From assembly GCA_037693485.1 (NCBI GenBank), contig CM075346.1, forward strand, positions 16,149,501 through 16,213,500: a stretch of DNA of 64,000 nt. Direction: 5' to 3'. Within the stretch, counting starts at the first letter, position 1. Each line of letters opens with the position of its first letter. The DNA comes from Kitagawia praeruptora. Taxonomy: Eukaryota > Streptophyta > Magnoliopsida > Apiales > Apiaceae. Shown in pieces: positions 34,139 to 45,345 of this stretch. The position numbers and the translations under genes are program-made. The notes beneath the pieces are model-generated. The model was not told the DNA's origin. It did no database searches and saw only the letters and a list, made by a program, of their open reading frames with translations.

Positions 34139-34429
34139 AATGTATATGAGAAGTGGTATTTTCACGATAAATTTAATGTCGGCAAAGTTTCTTTCGTTCT
34201 TTGGTAGGAACTTGTCGATATTTATAATTCTTTGTGGTTATTTCATCAATCTGTTTGTTTAACCTTCATTCTTGTAAATTTACCTCCTTTTGCTGTGTCT
34301 GTACTATACTTGCTATTCCAATATAAAATGTAAATCAACCTCTAAGTTCATTGCATAATTTTATTATTGTCTTCCTCGGAATGGATACATGTCTTCCTCG
34401 TCATTGTGGGGAATGGATATGTCTTCCTC

Positions 34430-34525
34430 GTGAGGGAATACGATCTTTCACTTTCACAACCTCATCAGATTAGATTATATGGTCTAATGGTCGGAATCCA
34501 ATCTTTCTAGAACTGATAATTGTAG
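34430..34525 (+). repeat. duplicated block B (partner 38955-39035)
   Basis: GATCTTTCACTTTCACAACC and GGTCGGAATCCAATCTTTCT recur in the same order at 38961 onward. Confidence 0.85.
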
Positions 34526-34905
34526 AACTGATAATTGTAGAAGCCAAAACAGATTTGTAAAAATGATATTGAACGAACACATAAGAACTAAGAACTTCGT
34601 TTGTTTAACGGATCTTGCATAGCAGAAATTTTTTCTTTTATCGCTCAAACATGCAATCCTTTCCTTTAATGATTATTTTGAATGAATTGATATAACTACG
34701 TTCGTTGTTGGATTTTTTTAGCGGAGAATGTGAATATGATGATAATTGTTTGATAATATTAATAATAATGCAATTTCATATTAATAATAATGTGAATAAA
34801 TAATTTAATACTTAAATCAATTACATATTAATGAAATTATATATTTTTTCCTAAATAATGATTGAAATTGTATGTGTATATTAAATAATTAATAAATTTT
34901 ACGGT

Positions 34906-34931
34906 TTGATGCGTAGCACGTAGAATGCTAG
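34906..34931 (+). mobile_element. possible Helitron 3' end, degenerate
   Basis: GATGCGTAGCACGTAGAATGCTAGT resembles the hairpin-plus-CTAGT ends seen elsewhere in the window, but the stem is damaged and no 5' end was found. Confidence 0.35.
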
Positions 34932-35518
34932 TTAATTTATCATATTTTAAATTTATGTAGTTTAGATACTTTTTTCTAAAAAAAACATCAAGACAATTAT
35001 AAAAACATGGTAATTCAGGGGAAAATAAACTGGTGTAGTGATTAACTAATAAGAACAGGGCAGCGTATATTCGAGAGAACCAGACGTACACACCTAGTGG
35101 ATCACTCGGAGGAGAGTTTAGCAACTGGGTGTGTGGACTCGAACCAAGCTATTTGTGGAAGTATCTCACGGACAAGGTGGAGCTGGGCTAGTGAATCGAA
35201 GGAGAATCAGTGAGTCGACTTGGTGATTGAGTTTACTCGGCGATGGTGGGAATGAGGTTTGTGGATATGGCTGGCGTGTGTTTGGTATATGTATACGGCT
35301 TGTACGAGGGTGAGTCAGAAAGTGTTTGTTAGCTCACTGATTTGCTCGCAAACTGTTTGTGTTAATGTCTCAAAGACAAGGTGAAGTTTAAAAATAATTG
35401 GCTGGCAGTCTAAAAATGAAGCTTGCTAGAAGCCTAGAAACCGTACAACCAATTCTCATCATCTTATAATTTATTTATATTTATCAACCATTTTATACTT
35501 CCAGAAAGCAGAGTGAAG

Positions 35519-38261
35519 ATGGAGAGTACTAGTAATGTAACAACGAAGATGAACAGCAACGCACTTGAGTTGATCGAAAATGTGACTAGAAATGCAGATG
35601 TAGTCCAAAAGCAGGTTCTCTCTGAAATCCTCACTCAAAATTCCCGTGTTGAGTATTTGCAACGACACGGCCTTGGTGGATGCACAGACACCAGCAGTTT
35701 CAAAAGGTTGATTCCCGTCATCAATTATGAGGACATTCTATCTGATATCAACCGAATCGCTAGTGGTGATAAGTCTCCCATCCTGTGCTCTCAGCCTATT
35801 TTACAGTTATTAAAGAGGTCAGTTACTTGCTTTATACGTAAAATAAAACTGTCTTATTTGCTTAAGCATGCAGTATGCCTTTTGCAGTATCGTAAACAAC
35901 TGTGAAAATGTACCTCCGTGTTATGCTCTATAGGGAGTGGAATAAAGTAGGAATGTAATGAAAAATTATGAATTAGACTCGAGGGAGAATGGGAGGGTGT
36001 AACACGGGAAAAAAAGGAGTGCAAATTTCATTTAATATGGCGTTTGAGATCTAGTTTAAATAGAAGGATATCGATATCTTCAAGTGAACGATAATGGAAT
36101 GGCCGAAGAAAGGAAAACTGTAAATATTTAAGAGAAACAGATTTCTTTTCATTCCCTCCTAACTGAATCGAGCCCTGAACAAACACTGAACTGCACCTTC
36201 GTATGTTAAATAGTATAAGATCCCGTTGGGGACTTCCTCAAACACCTTAACGCTTTTAATGAATTGGTTACCTAACAAGGTATCAAAGCTCAGTTGAGGG
36301 AGGGGTCTAGGGTTGGAGTCCTCCCACTCCAATTTGTTTAATTTAATATGTTTGCTTTTTTGTTTGGTATATGTCTGGTTTGTTTGTTCAATCGTACACA
36401 CTAATATTTATGTTGTGTGTAGCGTAATGATTACTAATTTGTCAATGTCTTTGTTTGACTGCAGCTCTGGGACATCTGCTGGAGTGAACAAACTAATACC
36501 AACAATGGAAGAAGAGCTGAACAGAAAGTATTTTTTTGAAAGCCTTCCCCTGCCTATAAAAAATCAGCACATTCCTGGTTTAGATAAAGGGAAAACATTG
36601 TTTTTCATGTTCATAAGATCAGGATCTACGACTCCTGGAGGCTTATTGGTTCATTCAACGGTGACAAGTTACTACATGAGTCCCCAATTCTTAAATAGGC
36701 CTACCCTGAACAAAGACTACACTAGCCCAAATGCAACCATTCTTTGCCCAGACAATTACCAAAGTATGTACTCCCAGTTACTGTGTGGACTATGCCTTCA
36801 CAAAGAAGTTGTTCAAGTCAAAGCCTTATTTGCCACTGGCTTAATTCAGGCCATCAAGTTTTTGGAAAGCAATTGGCCCCTACTATGTCACGATATTCGG
36901 ACAGGAACTTTAAATTCCAAAATCACAGACAATTTGGTGAGAGAATCGGTACTTACCAAAATCCTCAAACCTGACACGGACTTGGCAGATTTTATCGAAG
37001 TAGAATGTAGCAAAAAGTCATGGAAAGGAATAATAACAAGGCTGTGGCCTAATACAAAGTGTGTTGAAGCCATAGTGACAGGGACCATGTCACAGTATAT
37101 ACAAGCTCTGGAACATTATAGCAACGGGTTGCCTATTGTGAGCTCTGTGTATGCTTCTACGGAGTGTTACTTTGGTGTAAATCTCAATCCACTTTGCAAG
37201 CCTAGTGAAGTCTCTTATACCTTCATTCCAACCATGGCCTATTTTGAATTCTTGCCTGTACAGCGAAACAGTATGGCTGGAGATGCAAGTTCCGATCCTG
37301 TGGCAAAATCTCTGATCAATGAGAAGGAACAACAAGAATTGGTTGATCTTGTCGATGTTAAGCTTGGAGAAGAATATGAAGTTGTAGTCACTACCTACAC
37401 GGGTAAGTTAAATCTGCAATATTGAAGTCTAAATATTAAAATCGTGATGAACATCTCTTTCGACTAATTCTTAATCAAAAACTTTCTTATAAATGAGGAA
37501 CTTTGCAACTTCATGTTATTTGAATTTCAGGTTTTCCTTGATGTGAAATCTTTATTATAGAGTGGAACTGTGAAGTTTTTAATGATAAATTTATCAAACC
37601 ATAAATCGTATTTAAGTCTTGTTCGTTCTTAATCATATACTGTAGTAATTTTGTAATACATGCAGGGCTATATAGATATAGAGTTGGAGATTTGCTAAGA
37701 GTTGCTGGATTCAGGAACAAGGCTCCTGAGTTTAACTTTCTTTGTCGCAGAAATGTTGTTCTAAGCATAGACATGGACAAAACCGACGAATTTGAGCTGC
37801 AAAGCGCAGTAGAAAAAGCTGTGGCCAATCATTTAAGTCCACTTAATGCCACTCTAGTGGATTACACTGCTTATGCAGACACAAGCACGATTCCGGGACA
37901 TTATGTTGTTTTCTGGGAAATTATTGTGCATGATAACGCATCAAAAACCAGCCAAGTGATTCCATCATCTGTTTTCGAGAAGTGTTGTCTTGCCATGGAG
38001 GAGTCACTCAGCATTGTGTATCGGAATGTTCGTGTAGGTGGATCCATCGGTCCACTTGAGATAAAGATAGTAGAAAGAGGGACTTTTGATAAGCTGATGG
38101 ATTTTTCCATTAGCTTAGGTGCTTCAATGAGCCAGTACAAAACTCCTCGATCTCTTAAGCGTGCCTCATTTGTTGATATTTTGAACTCAAAGGTTGTGTT
38201 TAGCAACTTTAGTCCAAAATGTCCAACACTTCTAGCTAAGAGCTGCTTGCCACTTCAGTGA
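35519..38261 (+). CDS. GH3: GH3 acyl-acid amido synthetase (group II, indole-3-acetic acid type)
   Basis: Three exons (35519-35817, 36465-37402, 37666-38261) join in phase with GT-AG borders and encode 610 residues, the usual GH3 length. The enzyme activates auxin with ATP and joins it to an amino acid, lowering free auxin in the cytosol. Adenylate-forming motifs are present: SSGTSAG (residues 100-106), YASTECYFG (329-337) and YRYRVGD (415-421). The NLNPLCKPSEVSY stretch is typical of the auxin-conjugating group II. The start ATG at 35519 follows an in-frame GTG and gives the normal N-terminus. No stop or frameshift breaks it. The first intron (647 bp) holds a SINE-like repeat. Such genes are usually auxin-induced; I did not find a convincing auxin-response element pair. 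Confidence 0.93.
36195..36370 (+). repeat. SINE-like repeat in GH3 intron 1
   Basis: GCTCAGTTGAG (36291) and GGTTGGAGTCC (36311) resemble the A and B boxes of a tRNA-type internal promoter at roughly the right spacing. The T-rich tail TTTGCTTTTTTG follows. The boundaries are not defined and no target duplication was seen. Confidence 0.35.
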
Positions 38262-38454
38262 CCAAGTGCAGTAGGTACCAATAAGAGCTTCTAGCCATTT
38301 TCTTTTCTTATCGTCCAATAAGGGTTTCTAAAGATCTATATATACACGAAGAAACAAGGTAAAACTGAATAATAACTTAAAAGAGGACATGAATTTGATG
38401 ATAATTATGCATACTTTAGTGAATCAAATTCAGCCGTTGATGAAGTTCAAACAG

Positions 38455-38590
38455 GTACAAAATTGGGTACAAAAAATTGTTCCCATGACATGGATGAGGT
38501 GATAGACAAATGTTTTAAATTGTTGTTGCTAGTGTGAACATTCTTATTCATGACATTTGGGTACCAATTTGGCACCTCTAGCATTTTTCG
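38455..38590. repeat. MITE-like repeat (GGTACCAAAT family)
   Basis: The ends GGTACAAAATTGGGTACAAA and, inward from the right, ATGCTAGAGGTGCCAAATTG resemble the repeat at 45145-45345, so two diverged copies of one family are present. Confidence 0.5.
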
Positions 38591-38814
38591 TTTTTTATTA
38601 TTGTATGAGTTGTGTGATTAATTATTGTATGTGTGATTTATATTATTTTATTATTATGCGAGTGGAGTGATTATTTTACGAGTGTGTCTTGTAATTTAAT
38701 TATTTTTAAAATTCTGTAATAATAAAAAATATCTATTTATTAAAATGGTATAACAAGTCTCTTTATAAAGTGAGGAGTAAATATAAAATCAATTATGTAA
38801 ATGGTTTAATTTTT

Positions 38815-39035
38815 TATGTGCTTCCAATATATTATTGTACAGTACCCACAACCAAATATGAAAATTATGTCCTTTGAAGAGAGTTGTCAACTAATGCAAC
38901 AGCCAACCATATAAATAACATGGTTGAAAGGGAAGTTATTCCCTTTCAAGAGAGGGAATGCGATCTTTCACTTTCACAACCTGATTAGGTTAGGTAATAT
39001 GGTCGGAATCCAATCTTTCTAGAATTGATAATACT
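38815..39035 (+). repeat. contiguous copy of duplicated blocks A and B
   Basis: Block A (as at 32490) and block B (as at 34430) are separated here by only about 20 bases, whereas near the second LEA_2 gene they are 1.8 kb apart with that gene between them. Confidence 0.8.
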
Positions 39036-39840
39036 ACCACATAAAAACCATTATCATTATGGCAAATTTCAAGCAGTTTTAATCTGAATCACGAGTACAA
39101 GGCTAAAAATGTTTAAAATTACAAGGATAATATTGGAGTTTAGTCACTAGTGCACCATCCCCCTGAAGCTTCTGAATTACTCTGTTTCTGCACTGTATTA
39201 TTCGATTCGATGCATTTGAATTTAGGGGTCATCTGAACTGTTTTTGAAGATCCGGAATGAGAATGATTGAATGAAAGTTATGGATGAGATGAGAAAGTTT
39301 ACGAGAATAAGAGTGGTTTAGATTTTATGGAACAAGCAACTAATGTCTTACCCGCTTAACACAATAATACTCTCAACAAAACACGAAAACATAGCAAAAA
39401 GATATACATTTCTGTTCACTTGCTCAAATCCTATGATTCCTGTTAAGTTGGTCAAATCCCATGAAGAAACGTTTTCTTAATTAGCCTGTAATTATTGGCT
39501 TATTTGAATAAGAGTAAAAAAAGAACACTTCAGTAACGAGAAGAGACCATCTTATACAAATTTTACTATTGTAGACTTGTAGTGCAAGTTTTTCAAAGAT
39601 ATCGTGCTATCAGGTCACTGTGTCTGTAATGTGTAATTAAAGGTTCGTTCATTACATCAATATATCAATATCAATATATATAGAGTGTTACTCAGCTACA
39701 TACCAATATTAATTGCAAATTACAAACAGACTGGCCCAAAGGAAAGAGTCCGGCCCAAAACAAGAATCTGTTAATTTAAAAACAAAAAAAAGAAATAGAA
39801 AATCCCGCTAATACACACGTCACACAACAAACAAAACCGT

Positions 39841-39862
39841 CTCTCTCTCTCTCTCTCTCTTC
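39841..39862 (+). repeat. (CT)n microsatellite
   Basis: About ten CT units in a CT-rich leader upstream of the Ulp1-like gene. Confidence 0.8.
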
Positions 39863-40545
39863 ACTCTCTCCCCTCTTTCCACTACTTGAATAACAGAAAA
39901 ATCAGTAAACATTGAGCCGTAATCAACGATTATTCACAATTTTTTTACTTAGTGCAAAATATCCAGCTGTTTGAGTTCTTCAATCCTCAAGAATCAACAA
40001 ATAATTTCAGATCTGAAGAGTACGAAGTTATTCAACACCAAACACCACAAAAACCACTCGGTAAGGTTTCATTATTCAAGTTTGTAGTTTATTTAATTCA
40101 TAATCTTCGATATAAGTATATTTTACTCGATGCATGTAAATATTTTAGTGATTTTATAGGGTTTTTGCATAAAAAAATTAATAAAACTAACAACTAATGC
40201 CTAAATCTTGTTTAAACAGCTATTTTACTAAAGTTATTTGACTATTGAAGCAAAAAAATGGCTAGAACTAGAGGAGGTATGTTAAATTAGGTTTTTATCA
40301 GTTTTTTTTACTGATTTTGTTGATTTAATATTGTTGATTTTATCGTTTTACAAAGATCTGTTATGCTATGAGTTAATATCTGGTTATTAAAAGCTCTTAT
40401 AATTACAATATGTTAATCTCTGTTTTTTTCTCACTATTAGTTTTAATATGTTATTTGATTTTTTCTCTGATTTAATATGTTAGTTTTACTGTTTTATTCT
40501 GTTTGATTTTATTGATTTTAGTGTTCTGTATGTTTATTGACATGA

Positions 40546-40995
40546 TTGTATTTTATTGATTTTAGTGCTCTGTTTGAGTATTTTATTGGTTTTACAACTC
40601 TGTTTATTGATGTAGCTAGAATGCTGCCAGTAGATGTAGCTCTGTTTATTGTATGGTATCTTGATGTGTTGAATATATGGTTGTATTTTATTGATTTTAG
40701 TTCTCTGTTTGAGTATTTTATTGGTTTTATAGCTCTGTTTATTTATGTAGCTAGAATGCTGCCAGTAAATGTAGCTCTATTTATTGTATGGTATCTTGAT
40801 GTGTTGAATATATGATTGTATTTTATTCATTTTAGTGCTCTGTTTGAGTATTTTATTGGTTTTACAGCTCTGTTTATTGATGTAGCTAGAATGCTGCCAG
40901 TAGATGTAGCTCTGTTTATTGTATGGTATCTTGATGTGTTGAATATATGATTGTATTTTATTCATTTTAGTGTTATGCTGTTTATTGTTTGAGTC
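40546..40995 (+). repeat. 135-bp tandem repeat in intron 1 of the Ulp1-like gene
   Basis: The phrase TTGTATTTTATTGATTTTAG recurs at 40546, 40681, 40816 and 40951, spaced exactly 135 bases apart. That is three full units plus a partial one, differing by a few substitutions and no length changes. Confidence 0.92.
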
Positions 40996-43900
40996 AGTAG
41001 ATGTGTTATAAATTAGACACTCTTGTTACTACAAGATTGATGGTTACAATGTTGAGCCTTTCGTGATAGTTTGATTTACTTTTGTTGATGAATTACGATT
41101 GATCTACATTGTTAGAGTGTTAATTAAGTTGTTAGGTGCAATAAATTTTACTAATCGATTATGTATATAGTGCTTTGTCTTGTATATTATTGTAGTCTAT
41201 GTTTTACTATGAATAATGATAATTAAAATAATTATTCATTTAAATTCAATTATCATTATATTGTTTTTTTTACTGTCGTGTTTTGTTATTCATTATCTGT
41301 CTTTCTCATTTTATTTATAATTTATTTACATGAAAATTACTGATCTTTGTGTTTTTGTCTTTACATTTTACTACTTTGTTTTTTGTTACCATATGATATT
41401 GCAGGTATTACAATAACACCACGTAGAAGTGGTAGACTTAAACAATTAAGTCTACCAAGAAATACGATCAGAGAGCCAATAGATCTAGTAGAATCAAGTG
41501 ATCCAGAAAGTTATAAAGAAGAATTGATGGCTAATGAACAAATATCACATGGTAAAAATTGATGGTTCAGTGAGTACATATTTGCATTTGTACTTGTAAA
41601 CTTACTGTATATGAAGTATCTAGTTTTTGAATTTTATTTTAAATAGGTACAAAGAATCCAGAAAGTGGAGTAAGGAGCTTTGATGAAATACATAAAAGGA
41701 TCAAAACAAAGTCAAGGAGACCTGATCTAAGTCTTGTTAGTATGGTAATCACCATATAAACTTATCTACTTGTCTGATGATAGTGTAATTTTAAAGTTTT
41801 TAAAGTTGTAGATATATAACTCCCCTGATTAATGCTTTAAAATTTCAATGATTTTATAATAATACTGATTATATAATAATTTTATAAGTTATATGTTTTA
41901 TATTTTAGTGGAAGGAAAGTTACTCAACCCTGAGCAGCATGTCATTGTCAACCTTATCGTTAATTAATGATTTATTGATTGTCACTGTCATTTTTTAAAG
42001 TTACGGATATGTAACTATACTGATTAATGCTTTACCTTTCACTGATTTTATTGGTATAAAGTACTGATTCTATATGTGATTCTATACTGATTTTATAAGT
42101 TAGTATAGTTTATTTAACTTTGGTTTGTAGTTGATCAAAAACTGATTTCATTTTCTTTGGTTTTTTGATTCTTGTGTGCTATTTTAACGTATAGGATGAA
42201 GATGGAGATGAAGCTACTGAAAAACAGCCTACTGATAATTTTCAAACTGAAGGTCAGGCTACTGATAACCCTCCATCTGAAGAAGAGGTAGCTGTAGAGA
42301 AAATGAAGAAAACAAAGTTTACTCGAAAGGTATGTATTTAAAATTAGTATCCATCAGGAATCACTAATTCTTTATCTTCTGTTTTATATTAAATTTTTAA
42401 CATTTGTTGTACTTGTAGAGATTCATAAAAAATGACGAACAACCCAAAAAGAGAAAACATATCTACAAAAGAAACAGAAATCTGGATGACGAGGTAACAA
42501 ATTTTGGCAATATTTTGGCAATTAGTCGATTGCCTCAAAGATTAAATATTTTACAAATTTAAATATTCTTATTTTTTTATTATTGTTTTTTTATAGGAAA
42601 GAAAGAATGAAAAGAAAGCCATAATTAGGAATTCTCCCAGACTTTTTAGCGAAATGGTGTATTTCCTTACTGATGAGCAGAAAGTTTGGGTGAAAAAAGC
42701 TGGTTTTGAGGCCTTACTTAAGTTTCAATTGGAGATGTTACCATCTAAACTTTCATCAAGGATTGTTCAAATATTTGACCATATGAGTGTGTCGTTAAAA
42801 GTTGAGAATGGATACATATACATCACTGAAGAAGATGTCTTTAATGTGCTTGGACTAACATATGGAGGGAAACCAATAGTACAAAAAGACAGTGAGACAA
42901 CTTCAAGAAGGGCGAAAGAATGGGTAGCTCAGTTTCCGAAAGGTCAAATAACAACAGCTATGGTTCTTGAGAGAGTTAGAGCGGAAACTAGAGCAACAGA
43001 ATTGTTTAAGCTAAATTTTTTGACTGTTCTATCAAATGTTCTCATAGGAACAAGTACACATTCGTATGTTGACAGATACTTTTTGACATTTGAAGATATT
43101 GATAGTTGTGTGGCACACAACTGGGCTAAATTTCTGATTGAAAATCTAGTGACTGCAAAATAAAGTTGGAATCTAACTGCTTCAGAGTTCTTTGGGGGCT
43201 CACAAATTTTTCTTACCGTAAGATAATCCTTAAACTTCAAAAATGTAAAATTTGTCTTGCCTCTTATATACATGATTATTTAGTATATTTACTAATAATA
43301 GAAAATTTCCAACTCTGTTTTGTAGTTGTTTTATGTTGATCGGGTGATGCATAGAGGCAAGACTTTTGTTGCTAGGAAATATCCCTCGTTTACTGGATGG
43401 ACAGAAGAGAAACTAAAAGAAAGGCAAGCACTTGAGGTTCTAACTGGAGAATTTGGACAGGGTCAAATCCTAGTTTCACTAAGGGAACATTTCTCACAGT
43501 CTTCTCAATCACAAAAAAGTCCTGATCAAGCACAAAAAAGTCTACCTCAAGAACGAAAAAGTCCAGCTCAAGATAAGGTAAAAGTCTATCATTAATTTGT
43601 ATTACTTTTATCATTTCTTCGTAGTATATAAATCAGTAAATTAAGGGAGAAATTAGTACCAGCCTTCATGACGATTAATCAAAAAATAATAGAGAATTTA
43701 GTACCTAACTTGATTAAGCAATAATTGAATTAATCATGAATAATTATTTTAATTTTATATCAACAGAATCATGATGATGATCAATTTAATAGCGACAACC
43801 ATAATGATAATGAAGGGTCTGAATGGCCGCAAGATAAGGTAAAAAAACAATATAAATGTAGGATCTCAATTATATAATAGTATTCTGTTTCAAAATACAT

Positions 43901-44176
43901 AATTTAAAATTGCAGCACACTCACTTTTGCAAATATTTGCAATCGAAGGGTTTTCCAAATTTAGCAAAATCAATTCGGAAGTTAGAGGCTTCGTGCTTGG
44001 AAATGACATGGCAAACTAAAGAAAACTCAGTTGACTGTGGTATATTTCTTATGAGACATATGGAAACCTATAAAGGAGATATCAAAAATTGGGAAATTGG
44101 TTTCAGGAGCGAAGGGGTAAGTTTTTTATGTTTACTGATACATGTTTTACTGATACTGTCCAGTCATCAGCTAATA

Positions 44177-44216
44177 AAGTTACATTGTAGAGTGTGTACT
44201 GTTAGTGTAGGAAAGG
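44177..44216 (+). repeat. 40-bp inverted repeat, left arm
   Basis: Exact reverse complement of 44752-44791 as read by eye. It lies in the last intron of the Ulp1-like gene, while the partner lies past the stop codon, so the primary transcript could fold around the last exon. Confidence 0.9.
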
Positions 44217-44751
44217 TGCGAAGAGGTAAGTTTTGTATGTTTATCTCTATTTTTGTAGGCTGTTTTACTGATACATGTTTACCTTTTATTTGCAGTGTGG
44301 TCAATATAGGCAATTGGCTAAGCATCGAACGAAATACAACAATGCCATCCTGTCATCGCAGATTAATGAAAAACGAGATGAAATCATTAATGAGGCGCAA
44401 GGCATGTTTAAAGATGCTGCACAAGAGACTTTGATGAAGGTAGGATGCACAAAATTTCGTACTGCTCAGCCAATCGACAAAGAGAAGAAGACTGTGACAT
44501 TTGCAGAAAACCTGACCACTAGATTTGAAAATGCATAAGAAACACTGATACAATCGTTTCTTTTAAGTCACATTTCTAGTATTTCATTGTGAAACACTGA
44601 TAATACTATTTTACGTTCTATGTTTGTGATTGACTATTATTTTTAATTGGGATCAACTATGATGTCAACTTTTATACAGTAAGTATGACCTAAAACTACA
44701 ATGACATATATAGTAAGGTATTAAATCTCTTTATGCTGGATATGAAGCAAT

Positions 44752-44791
44752 CCTTTCCTACACTAACAGTACACACTCTACAATGTAACTT
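44752..44791 (-). repeat. 40-bp inverted repeat, right arm
   Basis: Partner of 44177-44216. Confidence 0.9.
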
Positions 44792-45144
44792 GATTAATGA
44801 TGAGTGGACAGTAATAACTTACTTCTCCACATTTGTATAAATGTTTAGTTCTATAAATGTTTAGTGCACATTTGTATTGAACTACAATGACATAGTGCTA
44901 TAAAAAATAAAGAGTGAAATCAGTTTTTGATCTATTACAAACCTAACCACAATAAAATCACATATATGGAATCAGTATTTTATACCAATAAAATCAGTGA
45001 AAGGTAAAGCATTAATCAGTAGAAAACTTGGGTATGTATTCCATGATATGTTCGAAAAAAGCTGATCCAAAAATGGAAACTACAATATTTTGAAAACATG
45101 ATATTTTGCTTGTGAAAAAGAAGGGCTTTATAAATAGAGTAGTG

Positions 45145-45345
45145 CTAGATGTACCAAATTAGGTACCAAATTTTGTTACAAAATGACATGGCACTAACTA
45201 CTTGTCATTTTGAAATGTTTTAATTGGTTGGCCCTGGCGGGCCCATTATAATTATAGCCAATCAAATCAATGCCATGTCATTTGGTAAAAAACTAAAAAA
45301 CCCAAAACACAATGAGACGTTTTCCCCAAAAACACCACAAAATGT
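45145..45345. repeat. MITE-like repeat (GGTACCAAAT family)
   Basis: Starts GTGCTAGATGTACCAAATTAGGTACC. Related to 38455-38590. The right end is uncertain because of the C-run that follows. Confidence 0.5.

Larger units (their letters stand above)
34139..35518. other. region between LEA_2 and GH3 genes
   Basis: Contains block B of a duplication (34430-34525, partner 38955-39035), a possible Helitron end at 34906-34931, an AT-rich stretch, and the GH3 promoter at the right end. No gene was recognised. Confidence 0.5.
38262..39839. other. downstream of GH3; repeats, no gene
   Basis: Holds a MITE-like repeat at 38455-38590, both duplicated blocks (38815-38935 and 38955-39035) side by side, and then AT-rich sequence. 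No coding signal. Confidence 0.5.
40258..44538 (+). pseudogene. Ulp1-like (C48) cysteine protease gene, truncated catalytic domain
   Basis: The exons read as 40258-40276, 41405-41551, 41647-41744, 42195-42329, 42419-42493, 42597-43217, 43326-43577, 43767-43838, 43916-44116 and 44296-44538. The N-terminus is basic (TPRRSGRLK). The middle (42650-43160) is the globular region that precedes the protease in plant transposon Ulp1 proteins. The end has WQTKENSVDCGIFLMRHMET, holding the Gln and the catalytic Cys (DCG) of C48 SUMO-type proteases. The expected His and Asp half is absent: exon eight is acidic filler that runs straight into HTHFCKYLQSKGF. A TAA at 43161-43163 interrupts the sixth exon (CAA to TAA would explain it). 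So the copy is probably inactive. The pairing with the FAR1 gene suggests it served the same transposon. Confidence 0.78.

Noticed and set aside
40546..40815. 89-codon frame with a hydrophobic repeat, possible membrane protein
   Set aside because: It lies wholly in the 135-bp tandem repeat within an intron and has no family resemblance.
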